A DNA stretch of 64,000 bases, taken from positions 1,447,001-1,511,000 of the forward strand of contig NZ_JAAMNH020000001.1 in NCBI RefSeq assembly GCF_011065935.2, in the 5' to 3' direction. The DNA comes from Clostridium estertheticum (GTDB lineage Bacteria > Bacillota > Clostridia > Clostridiales > Clostridiaceae). Of this stretch, positions 50,113-58,025 are shown piece by piece. The notes beneath the pieces are model-generated. The model saw nothing but the letters and a program-made list of their open reading frames with translations. It was not told where the DNA came from and made no database searches. Numbering within the stretch: the first letter of the stretch is position 1; every line of letters begins with the position of its first letter. Made by a program: the position numbers and the translations under genes.

Positions 50113-51246
50113 ATGGGACTATTTGACTTTATTAAGAATCAATTTATTGAGGTAATAGAATGGACGGATAATACTACAGATACAATGGTATATAGATTTC
50201 CAGTAGAAAGCAAAGAGATAAAAATGGGAGCGCAATTAACTGTAAGAGAATCTCAACTTGCGGTATTTATTAATGAAGGCGTTATAGCAGATATATTTTA
50301 TCCCGGTAGATATATTTTATCTACTCAAAATATGCCTATAATCACTAAGCTAAAATCATGGAAGTTTGGCTTTGATTCGCCTTTTAAAGCAGAAGTGTAT
50401 TTTGTTAATTCAAAACAATTTACAGATCAGAAATGGGGTACCTCAAATCCTATAATGATGCGTGACAGTGAATTTGGAATGCTTCGATTAAGAGGGTATG
50501 GTATTTATTCATATCGAGTTAATAATGCTGAAATATTTTTAAAAGAGGTTTTTGGAACTAATCAGCAGTTTGATACTGAAAGCATTGCAGGACAATTAAA
50601 ACGTACTATTTTATCAGGGATTACAGATTTATTAGGTGAAGCTAAAATTCCTGCACTAGATCTTGCTATGAATTACGATGAGTTAAGTGAGCAGGCTAAA
50701 AATAAATTACAACCTAAATTTTATGAATTTGGATTTGAACTTAAAACACTAGTAATAGAAAATTTATCTCTTCCTGAAGAAGTCGAAAAAGTTATGGACA
50801 AGAGGACTTCCATGGGGGTGCTTGGAAATCTAAATCAGTACACTCAATATCAAGCAGCAGAAGCAATAAGAGATGCGGCTCAAAATACTTCCGGTATTGC
50901 TGGTGCAGGAGTTTCTATTGGGGCTGGAGCTGCTATTGGAAATATTATGGCAGAGTCACTAAAAGGAAATTCTTCTTCGCAAAATCCTTCTGTGAATAGT
51001 ACAGTTGAATGCCCTCACTGCCATTCACAAGTATTAAATAATCATAAATTTTGTCCGGAATGTGGAAAACCATTAGAAGAATTAAAGAATAAATGTAATA
51101 AATGTGGAGTAGATATTGATAGGAATGCAAAATTCTGTCCAGAATGTGGTCAGGCTCAGAATTTAGAAAAAATTTGCACAAAATGCAGTGCTAAAATGTC
51201 CCCAAATGCAAAGTTTTGCCCGGAATGTGGAAATGCAAATACTTAG
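50113..51246 (+). CDS. SPFH-domain protein with zinc ribbons (YdjI-like)
   Basis: 377 residues. Residues 1-240 form an SPFH/stomatin-like domain (GLFDFIKNQFIEVIEW start; GVIADIFYPGRYILST; FYEFGFELKTLVIENLSLP), then a Gly/Ala-rich linker and three Cys4 zinc ribbons (CPHCHSQ/FCPECGK; CNKCGVD/FCPECGQ; CTKCSAK/FCPECGN). This is the build of Bacillus YdjI, which works with YdjG/YdjH to recruit the PspA-like YdjF to the membrane. The next gene is YdjG-like. A role in membrane stress is therefore likely; no PspA gene is present here. Confidence 0.85.
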   Translation: MGLFDFIKNQFIEVIEWTDNTTDTMVYRFPVESKEIKMGAQLTVRESQLAVFINEGVIADIFYPGRYILSTQNMPIITKLKSWKFGFDSPFKAEVYFVNSKQFTDQKWGTSNPIMMRDSEFGMLRLRGYGIYSYRVNNAEIFLKEVFGTNQQFDTESIAGQLKRTILSGITDLLGEAKIPALDLAMNYDELSEQAKNKLQPKFYEFGFELKTLVIENLSLPEEVEKVMDKRTSMGVLGNLNQYTQYQAAEAIRDAAQNTSGIAGAGVSIGAGAAIGNIMAESLKGNSSSQNPSVNSTVECPHCHSQVLNNHKFCPECGKPLEELKNKCNKCGVDIDRNAKFCPECGQAQNLEKICTKCSAKMSPNAKFCPECGNANT

Positions 51247-51307
51247 ATTTTGAAAAAATATGAGAGCATACTGACAATTATTTAAAAATGTATTAGGGGG
51301 AGATTAT

Positions 51308-52426
51308 ATGGGGGAAACACCATGTACTGATGATAGTAATATTAAACAGGAACAAACAGAACGTTTTCTTTGCCCAGCCTGTGGCGGTAATATGGTATTT
51401 GAACCAAAGAAACAAAAATTAGTTTGTTTATATTGTTCAAGTGAAAGTGAAGTTAACTTTGAGAAAACAAATATAATTGAAAATGACTTTTATACTGCAG
51501 AGAAGATTAAAAATGTGAATTGGGGAAATGAAAAAAGAATAATTAAGTGTGAGAGTTGTGGTGCAGAGACTTTACTAGATGAAAATAGCACAGCACAGTT
51601 TTGTGCCTTTTGTGGTTCTTCACATATTATAAAAACCCAGCAAGAAGCAGGTATAGTACCTGAGTCACTAATACCCTTTGTTATATCTAAAGATAAAGCT
51701 GGAGAATTATTATCAAACTGGATAAAAAAATTGTTTTTTGCTCCTAGAGCACTTAAAACTAGTTATAACATGAACAAAATGAATGGGATATATATACCTT
51801 TCTGGACTTATGATAGTGAGACATTTTCAGATTATACTGCAGAACAAGGCACCTACTACTATGTAACTGAAACTGAATGGGTTGGTCAGGGTGCTGAAAG
51901 AAAGCAGGTTACAAAGCAAGTTAGAAAAACATCCTGGAGCGTTGCATCTGGTAATTATTCTAAGTTTTTCAATGATATATTAATTAATGCGTCATCGCAA
52001 ATTAATAAACATATAATGAGTAAATTAGAACCCTTTAATCTAAATGAGCTAGTTCAGTATAAACCAGAATTTTTATCAGGGTTTTTAGCTGAAAGGTATA
52101 GCATAGATTTAAAATCAGGTTGGAATTTAGCTGAGGAGAAAATAGAAAGTAATTTAAGGGATGAGATTAGGCAACAAATAGGTGGAGATGAAGTAAGAAA
52201 CTTAAGCTTTTCAACCTCCTATGATGCTATAAAATTTAAACATATTTTGCTACCTATATGGATTTCTGCGTATATTTATAAAGTTAAAGTATACAGATTT
52301 ATGATAAATGGGCAAACCGGTGAAGTTGATGGAGAATCTCCAGTTAGTGTTGTAAAAGTAATGTTATTAATCTTAGCTATTTTAGCTGTGACTTTTGGAG
52401 CATATTTTTATTTTTCAAATAAATAG
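51308..52426 (+). CDS. Zinc-ribbon membrane protein (YdjG-like)
   Basis: 372 residues with two N-terminal zinc ribbons (CPACGGNM with CLYC, about 22-43; CESCGAET with FCAFCG, about 82-104), a long central domain containing FWTYDSETFSDYTAEQGTYY-type beta repeats, and one C-terminal membrane helix (about 347-368). It resembles the TFIIB-like zinc-ribbon membrane anchor YdjG. It follows the SPFH gene by 61 bases, and the pair probably forms a membrane complex. Confidence 0.8.
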   Translation: MGETPCTDDSNIKQEQTERFLCPACGGNMVFEPKKQKLVCLYCSSESEVNFEKTNIIENDFYTAEKIKNVNWGNEKRIIKCESCGAETLLDENSTAQFCAFCGSSHIIKTQQEAGIVPESLIPFVISKDKAGELLSNWIKKLFFAPRALKTSYNMNKMNGIYIPFWTYDSETFSDYTAEQGTYYYVTETEWVGQGAERKQVTKQVRKTSWSVASGNYSKFFNDILINASSQINKHIMSKLEPFNLNELVQYKPEFLSGFLAERYSIDLKSGWNLAEEKIESNLRDEIRQQIGGDEVRNLSFSTSYDAIKFKHILLPIWISAYIYKVKVYRFMINGQTGEVDGESPVSVVKVMLLILAILAVTFGAYFYFSNK

Positions 52427-52503
52427 GAGATTAGAAAGTGTGTAATCGAGCCTCGTCAATAGGCTAATTAAAAAAGGGACTAACTCAAAAGCTAATGGTT
52501 ATA

Positions 52504-52836
52504 TTATAGTTTTCTGCTTCCATCATTAGTAAAAGTTCTTCTCAAATGAAGTTCATCTACTAAAATCATAATTACAGCACCAATTAGAAATATAATAACT
52601 TGATTATAGTCGCTACCAACTTTAATTAATTGATTTAATATAAATCCTAAAGCAATATAACTGAAACCAATTATTATAAAACTGTTCGCCGAGTATTTAT
52701 GAGCCTCATTCCATGTATCTTGATTAATCATTGAAAATTTAGTTCTATACCCCCACATATTATTAATTTTTTTTGGTGGAACTATCTTAAATATTAAGCC
52801 ACAAATTATGAATAATCCTCCTATAGTATAAAGCAT
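52504..52836 (-). CDS. SdpI-family membrane protein
   Basis: About 110 residues with three hydrophobic segments (near 4-18, 50-70 and 80-97) and the SdpI-family motif NNMWGYRTKFSM followed by TWNEAHKYS. Family members include immunity proteins against the SDP toxin, though many are of unknown role. The ATG at 52836 is preferred because GGGGG sits just upstream; an earlier ATG at 52851 has no ribosome site. No toxin gene is seen nearby. Confidence 0.8.
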   Translation of the reverse strand: MLYTIGGLFIICGLIFKIVPPKKINNMWGYRTKFSMINQDTWNEAHKYSANSFIIIGFSYIALGFILNQLIKVGSDYNQVIIFLIGAVIMILVDELHLRRTFTNDGSRKL

Positions 52837-52978
52837 TTTATATACCCCCATGATTTATTTAGATTTGAATAATAATTTTATATAGTGTCTTTATTAAATT
52901 ATATACAATATTAATATAATTTACAAATATTTAGTATATGAATATATTGCTTTGCTAATCTTAAAGATACTATTCGGA

Positions 52979-53277
52979 TTAAACAAAATAAATTATATCC
53001 TCAATTTTAAATTTCTTATTTGTTACCCCAAGTCTTTGAGCGGGAGTCACATTTTTACCTTTGTATTTATATGTCTCACAAAAATTTAGAAAGGTTCTTA
53101 AAATTGTCAAAGAATATTGAGCATACATTGGATTAAAATTAGCGTATATATAACTTTTACTTTCTCCACGACTTGATATAATTAACAGTCTAGCCATCTT
53201 CGGGTTCATTTATAGTGGGTCCGCCAGAGTATCTAGTTACAGGATAATTAGCTATCCATCGTTGCCTCCTTTTTCAG
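52979..53277 (-). pseudogene. Transposase-like C-terminal remnant
   Basis: The main open part (52979-53209) encodes 76 residues ending in NFCETYKYKGKNVTPAQRLGV and FKIEDIIYF. The TPAQRLG pattern near the end is common in DDE transposases. In another frame just upstream the strand encodes RWIANYPVTRYSGGPTINEP, suggesting a frame break at about 53210. No complete element or terminal repeats are visible. I cannot name the IS family with confidence. Confidence 0.45.
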
Positions 53278-53432
53278 TACCTTTAAAAGCTCCTTATACT
53301 AATAAGGCAATCTTATCATTAAAAGGTAAACAAAGTTATTAAAAAAATATTTGAAATGCTTTTTATAGAGACGTTTTTAGATTTAATGGATATGTATAAT
53401 GATTTGGAGTATAATAATCTAAATACAAATAA

Positions 53433-53700
53433 TCGTAGATGAAGTCTTTAAAGGTATAGGGAGTGGACTTGAAATAATTGTTGTAAATAACGAAACTTTA
53501 TCACCACAAGAAGAAATGGTTCAAGATTTAATCAATATTATTCTTTCAAGAAAATATGAGAGTTTAAAATTAAAAAATAAAAAAGAAGGAGGAAATGCTA
53601 CTAGACAAAATATATCCAAACAAATAGTCAAGGTACAAAACCTTCATCAAAATCTATCTAATATTACAAAAGTAGATACATTGAAAAAGGAAAAATCTTG
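53433..53700 (+). pseudogene. IS607-type serine recombinase tail and possible TnpB head
   Basis: In one frame IIVDEVFKGIGSGLEIIVVN is followed by LSPQEEMVQDLINIILS, which matches the C-terminal part of IS607-family serine recombinases. The catalytic N-terminal domain is missing and the SRLYGLR-type ending is altered. About 60 bases on, an overlapping frame starts MLLDKIYPNK, reminiscent of the beginning of TnpB, and stops at once. It is debris of an IS607-like element lying between the transposase fragment and gpmA. Confidence 0.6.
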
Positions 53701-53742
53701 ATATGGGTATGTTTGTCCATATTTTAAGTAGCAGTGATTAAA

Positions 53743-54480
53743 TTGATTAAGCTAGTATTAATAAGACATGGCGAAAGCCTTTGGAATAAAGAAAATAGAT
53801 TTACCGGATGGACAGATGTAGATTTATCAGAGAATGGTTTAATTGAGGCAAGGAAAGCAGGCGAAATACTTAAGCAAAATGGGTATACCTTTGACATAGC
53901 ATATACGTCCGTATTAAAAAGGGCAATTAGAACTCTTTGGATTGCACTGCATGAGATGGACTTGATGTGGATTCCTGTATATAAGTCATGGAAGCTCAAT
54001 GAAAGACATTACGGCGCTTTGCAAGGATTAAACAAGGCGGAAACTGCAGAGAAATATGGTGATGAGCAAGTTCATAAATGGAGAAGGTATGTAGATGTAA
54101 GACCACCAGAACTTTTGAAAACCGATGACAGATATCCAGGCAAGGAATTAAAATATAGCTCATTAAGAGAAGATGAGATTCCCACAACTGAAAGTTTAGA
54201 GGATACTGTAAAAAGGGTTATGGTTGAATGGTTTGAAGAAATAGCACCAAAAATTAAACAGGGTAATAAGGTTATAATTTCTGCACATGGAAATACGTTA
54301 AGAGCTTTAGTAAAATATCTGGATAACATATCCAGCGATAACATTGTAAATTTGAATATACCTACAGGTATTCCGCTTGTATATGAATTAGATGATAATT
54401 TGAAGCCTATTCGTCACTATTATTTAGAACTAGCTGGTAAATTGCCTCAAGAGACAATTCCAAAAACATTTGCGGAATAA
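53743..54480 (+). CDS. gpmA: 2,3-bisphosphoglycerate-dependent phosphoglycerate mutase
   Basis: Interconverts 3- and 2-phosphoglycerate in glycolysis. 245 residues with phospho-His site LIRHGESLWN (about 5-14), FTGWTDVDLSENG, NERHYGALQG, and the second His in SAHGNTLRA. I prefer the TTG at 53743, which gives the usual start MIKLVLIRHGE; an in-frame GTG at 53734 would add three residues. Neither has a strong ribosome site, and transposon debris lies directly upstream. Confidence 0.93.
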   Translation: MIKLVLIRHGESLWNKENRFTGWTDVDLSENGLIEARKAGEILKQNGYTFDIAYTSVLKRAIRTLWIALHEMDLMWIPVYKSWKLNERHYGALQGLNKAETAEKYGDEQVHKWRRYVDVRPPELLKTDDRYPGKELKYSSLREDEIPTTESLEDTVKRVMVEWFEEIAPKIKQGNKVIISAHGNTLRALVKYLDNISSDNIVNLNIPTGIPLVYELDDNLKPIRHYYLELAGKLPQETIPKTFAE

Positions 54481-54505
54481 AACAATTAAAGAAAGATAAC
54501 CACGA

Positions 54506-54545
54506 AAAACTGCTGAAATATTTAAATATATTTCAGCAGTTTTTT
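54506..54545. terminator. Bidirectional terminator between gpmA and the ABC operon
   Basis: AAAACTGCTGAAATA / TATTTCAGCAGTTTT is a perfect 15-bp stem with an 8-base loop, flanked by A and T runs on both sides. Confidence 0.95.
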
Positions 54546-54582
54546 CTGGTTTAAATATAATTCATTTATAAGATGAAAGGTA

Positions 54583-55557
54583 TTATTTAAAATTAACTAA
54601 TAAGCTTTTAATATCAACGGTTTTAGTTAACATTCCATTTTGCTTTAGAAAATCTTGAGTTTTATTAAGCTCTGTTATATCTTTTTCTGTTATTTCAGGA
54701 TTAAAGTCATATAAGCCATACATACTTTTAACTTGATCCAATGTGAGCTTTGTCTCATCTGCAGTTAACTTATAAGTTTCATCTTGTTTATCCTTCATAA
54801 ATTGTAGGCTTTTCTCATGAACTGCAAGATATCTTTTGGCTATATCAGGATATTTTTCTAAAAACTTTCCACTGGCTGCTATTACAATTGTTGCATCTAA
54901 AATTCCTTCACCAGTTGTGAGTATTCGTGCTCCATTTTTCTCAGCACTCGCAACGGAAGGGCCGGCCACAAGAGCTGCATCTACTTTTCCAGCTAGAAGA
55001 GCTGATACACTAGCTGGTATTGCCATATTGCTGAATTGCACATCATCTGCTTTTAAATTCTCTTTTGTAAGGGCACCAAGAAGTAACTGATGAAGTATTG
55101 TTCCCTTAGGACCAACTACTTTTTTTCCTTTAAGATTTTTTATAGTCTTTATAGCTGGATCCTTTACCATTATTGTAAATGCTTTTGGAGCTCTGCTGTA
55201 TACTCCAATAATTTTAATATCAACCCCATTTGCCCCTGCAAGAATCACTGAAGTTGCACCAATGGCATTACAAAAATCAAGGGAACCTGCGGCTATTGCC
55301 TCTGTCATCTTTGAACCCTCTGTTATTTCGGGGTATTTAATATTAATATTATCTTTAGAAAATTCATTTTCAAAAAGCTGTTTTTTCTTTTCAATTATAG
55401 ATGGTACATTTAAGGGTGCCTTCACATAAGAAATGTTAAGAACCTTAGGGTTCTCTACTTTTGGTGTACTTGCTTCTTGTTTTGGTGCACAACCAGTAAA
55501 AGAAGTTAAAATAATCAATGCACTTACAATAAAACTTGTTTTTTTATAAAAATTCAT
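54583..55557 (-). CDS. ABC transporter substrate-binding lipoprotein (SsuA/NitT/TauT family)
   Basis: 324 residues with an N-terminal lipoprotein signal (lipobox FTGC near residue 23) and an NMT1/SsuA-like type II fold: ISYVKAPLNVPSIIEKKK-type start (49-66), KTIKNLKGKKVVGPKGTILHQLL and LLAGKVDAALVAGPS. The family carries aliphatic sulfonates, taurine, nitrate, thiamine precursors or similar small anions. The substrate is not resolvable. Overlaps the ATPase gene by 14 bases. Confidence 0.88.
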   Translation of the reverse strand: MNFYKKTSFIVSALIILTSFTGCAPKQEASTPKVENPKVLNISYVKAPLNVPSIIEKKKQLFENEFSKDNINIKYPEITEGSKMTEAIAAGSLDFCNAIGATSVILAGANGVDIKIIGVYSRAPKAFTIMVKDPAIKTIKNLKGKKVVGPKGTILHQLLLGALTKENLKADDVQFSNMAIPASVSALLAGKVDAALVAGPSVASAEKNGARILTTGEGILDATIVIAASGKFLEKYPDIAKRYLAVHEKSLQFMKDKQDETYKLTADETKLTLDQVKSMYGLYDFNPEITEKDITELNKTQDFLKQNGMLTKTVDIKSLLVNFK

Positions 55558-56305
55558 TTTGTTCCTCCTCTAGTAATTTATTAAAAATATTTAGAACTTC
55601 ATTTTTATGGTGAAAAAATTCCAGACTGCTAGTATCTCTATAATAATTCATACTAACAGGCATTTCTTTTATTATATTGCCATTATCCATTACAATAATT
55701 TTTTGACCAAGGGATATAGCTTCTTCAATGTCATGAGTCACAAATAGGATTGTTTTACCACTTTTTATAAAAATATTTATCAATTCATTTTGAAGCTTTT
55801 TCCTATTAAATGCGTCAAGTGCTCCCAAGGGCTCATCCATAAGTATTATTTGTGGCTCATAACATAGAGTTCTTCCAAGGGAAGTTCTTTGAGCCATGCC
55901 TCCTGAAATTTGTGAGGGATAGGCTTTTCTAAAATTATACAGACCTAGTAGTTTCAAATAGGTGGATACTTTTTCTGCAACATAGTTTTTATCCTTACAG
56001 TTGATAAGGGAAAAAGCCATGTTCTCTTCCACAGTAAGCCAGGGCATAAGTCTAGGTTCCTGAAACACTATGGATACTTTATTGTTATCACTATCATTTG
56101 AATGAGTTAGTTCAATAGTGCCGCAAGTCTTATCCTCAAGACCACAGAGTAACTTTAATAGGGTTGTCTTGCCACAACCACTTTTGCCAACTATTGTTAC
56201 AAAGCTTCCATCTTCAACAGTTAAATTAATGTTTTTTAGTGCATGGATTTTTTTATTTCCGATTTCATATGTCTTGGACAGATTTTTTATTATTAGGCCT
56301 GCCAT
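55544..56305 (-). CDS. ABC transporter ATPase (SsuB/TauB type)
   Basis: 253 residues with Walker A GKSGCGKTT (about 38-46), Q-loop VFQEPRLMPWL, signature SGGMAQR and Walker B ILMDEPLGALD. The PRLMPW and LGALD wording is typical of the nitrate/sulfonate/taurine group. It overlaps the permease gene upstream by 41 bases, so the three genes form a tightly coupled operon transcribed leftward. Confidence 0.93.
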   Translation of the reverse strand: MAGLIIKNLSKTYEIGNKKIHALKNINLTVEDGSFVTIVGKSGCGKTTLLKLLCGLEDKTCGTIELTHSNDSDNNKVSIVFQEPRLMPWLTVEENMAFSLINCKDKNYVAEKVSTYLKLLGLYNFRKAYPSQISGGMAQRTSLGRTLCYEPQIILMDEPLGALDAFNRKKLQNELINIFIKSGKTILFVTHDIEEAISLGQKIIVMDNGNIIKEMPVSMNYYRDTSSLEFFHHKNEVLNIFNKLLEEEQNEFL

Positions 56306-57056
56306 ATTCTATTCCCTTTCCGTTTGAACGCATAATATTTTTTGTTATTTTAATAAAAAAGTAATCAATAAAATAACCTAAAAGTCCTATAGATAATATG
56401 CCAACAATAACAATATCCGGTCTTGACAGCTGCTCCGCATCTATTATCATGTATCCGATTCCTGAAGATGCCGCTATAAGCTCAGCCCCCATTAGTGACC
56501 TCCAGCTATAACCCAAACCAAGTTGAATGCCTGTTATTATTGATGGTACTGCTTGAGGGAAGATGATTTTAAAGAACTTATCCCTTTTGCTAAAGTGAAA
56601 TATTTCTCCAACCTCAAGAAGTTTTTTATCATAGTTTGTAACGCCATTTAAGGTATTTGAAAAAATAGGGAAAAATGTTGCTAAAAAAATAACAACAAAT
56701 TTTGAAGATTCACCTATGCCGAGCCATAATATTAATATTGGTATCATGGCAATAGGGGGGATATGTCTCATAAATTCCAGAAAGGGTTCTAAATAAGGCA
56801 TTGCCTTTGGCTTACTTCCTAAAAATATTGCAAGCGGAAAAGCAAAGGCAAAAGTTATTGCAAATCCAACAATAACTCTTGCAAAGCTTACCATTAAATT
56901 CTTAAGAAGGGCACCAGATTTAAGCAGTTCAAAAGCCGTAGCTAAAACTATGTTAGGTGACGGAATTATATAGCTGTTAAATACATGCAGCTTATCTACG
57001 ATAATCCAAACTATTATTATGACTAATGGGATAATCAATCCTTTTATTTTTTTCAT
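56265..57056 (-). CDS. ABC transporter permease (SsuC/TauC type)
   Basis: 263 residues with about six membrane helices and the BPD_transp_1 coupling motif (LLEVGEIFHFSKRDKFFKII then PSIITGIQLGLGYSW). The opening segment is hydrophobic (GLIIPLVIIIVWIIVDKL) followed by PSPNIVLATA, typical of SsuC. GGAAGGAAT precedes the ATG. First gene of the leftward operon, behind a leader with an intrinsic terminator. Confidence 0.92.
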   Translation of the reverse strand: MKKIKGLIIPLVIIIVWIIVDKLHVFNSYIIPSPNIVLATAFELLKSGALLKNLMVSFARVIVGFAITFAFAFPLAIFLGSKPKAMPYLEPFLEFMRHIPPIAMIPILILWLGIGESSKFVVIFLATFFPIFSNTLNGVTNYDKKLLEVGEIFHFSKRDKFFKIIFPQAVPSIITGIQLGLGYSWRSLMGAELIAASSGIGYMIIDAEQLSRPDIVIVGILSIGLLGYFIDYFFIKITKNIMRSNGKGIEYGRPNNKKSVQDI

Positions 57057-57095
57057 ATATATTCCTTCCGTACTGCGTTATAATAAAATGCAAAT

Positions 57096-57120
57096 AAAAA
57101 AAGCTCTCCAAATGGAAAGC
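57096..57120 (-). terminator. Attenuator-like terminator in the ABC operon leader
   Basis: On the minus strand GCTTTCC / GGAGAGC forms a 7-bp stem (one G-T pair, 4-base loop) followed by seven Ts, only about 40 bases before the permease start. A GGAAAG element just upstream (57170-57178 region) could pair with the 5' arm CTTTCC and prevent termination. Confidence 0.65.
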
Positions 57121-57265
57121 ATAATATAACAAAACCTCAGTTAATAAAATCTGTGTAGTTTGCATATCTTCTTTCCTTTCAGATTAGAAAAAGTCTTTTC
57201 TGTTAGGGTTATTTTAGGATTATCAAATAAAAAAAGAAAATCTCTAATTATCTGATTTAGGGAAA

Positions 57266-57577
57266 CTATTTAATTATAATTTTAACTACTTGATGTTTTT
57301 TAAAATTAATAAATGGTGGCAGTCCAGCTGCTTTCTTAAGATAATCAAAAAATACTTCTTCATCTGGCATGATTTCAATATGAGCCGACATCTTTTCTTT
57401 AACAAAAAAGCCTAGACTTAATTCCACATCTTTGCCTACTGTAGTGAAGTGCTTCATTTTGCGTGATAATCTACCTGTTGCAAAATAAAGTGAACCATTT
57501 TCATAGAGATAAGAAATAATGGGTTTTCTACCGTTGTAATGGACCCTTAAGAATCCCTTAGATTTAAATTGAAGCAT
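57266..57577 (-). CDS. Small PNPOx-like (split beta-barrel) protein
   Basis: 103 residues counted from the ATG at 57577, which has a strong GGAGGAATTAT ribosome site; an in-frame start at 57604 would add nine residues. The pattern GFLRVHYNGRKPIISYLYE and LYFATGRLSRKMKHF fits the pyridoxamine-phosphate-oxidase-like fold that binds FMN or haem in small proteins. No partner genes are evident, and the function is unknown. It is transcribed in the same direction as the ABC operon downstream, about 200 bases away. Confidence 0.6.
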   Translation of the reverse strand: MLQFKSKGFLRVHYNGRKPIISYLYENGSLYFATGRLSRKMKHFTTVGKDVELSLGFFVKEKMSAHIEIMPDEEVFFDYLKKAAGLPPFINFKKHQVVKIIIK

Positions 57578-57746
57578 ATAATTCCTCCTATTGCCTAAAG
57601 GCATATATAGTTATATTCAAAATTCTACTTTATTGTCATATTGCTATATATTACCACAATAGCTGCATGCTTTCAACTTTTAAAATATGCTATTATCTTT
57701 GTTTGAATATACAAATAGCGTTTAATTAGTATTAGATAGAGTTAAA

Positions 57747-57829
57747 CATACGAAATATTCAGTTTAATTAAGTTAAATGGAAAGATAAATGATGCTTTAG
57801 ATGAAAATGAAGAGGATAAAGGGAATTAT
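57747..57829 (+). pseudogene. Tail of an unidentified decayed gene
   Basis: An open stretch without start codon encodes EIFSLIKLNGKINDALD and an acidic end, stopping at about 57829. It is followed by a strong terminator that otherwise has no gene to serve. I do not recognise the family. Confidence 0.3.
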
Positions 57830-57873
57830 TAGCCTTTGTTTCAGATAAAGATTTCTCATAGATAAAAAGACAT

Positions 57874-57924
57874 AAAATAGCCTATATCTTAATTTACTTA
57901 GTAATTAAAGATATAGGCTATTTT
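57874..57924. terminator. Strong orphan terminator
   Basis: AAAATAGCCTATATCTT / AAGATATAGGCTATTTT is a perfect 17-bp stem with extra inner pairing in the loop. The arms begin with As and end with Ts. No intact gene lies immediately upstream on either strand; it insulates the sigma-54 regulator gene. Confidence 0.85.
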
Positions 57925-58025
57925 ACCTTTACATAAATATGCAAAAAGCTTAAAATTAAATTAGATACAGTTTGAATATTATTATATAAAGTTGAATTAT
58001 TATTTTCGAAGGGGGAGTAAAAGTA

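Noticed and set aside
57057..57265. SAM, T-box or TPP riboswitch in the ABC operon leader
   Set aside because: None of the conserved core motifs of these classes could be found by eye; only a simple terminator and antiterminator are apparent.
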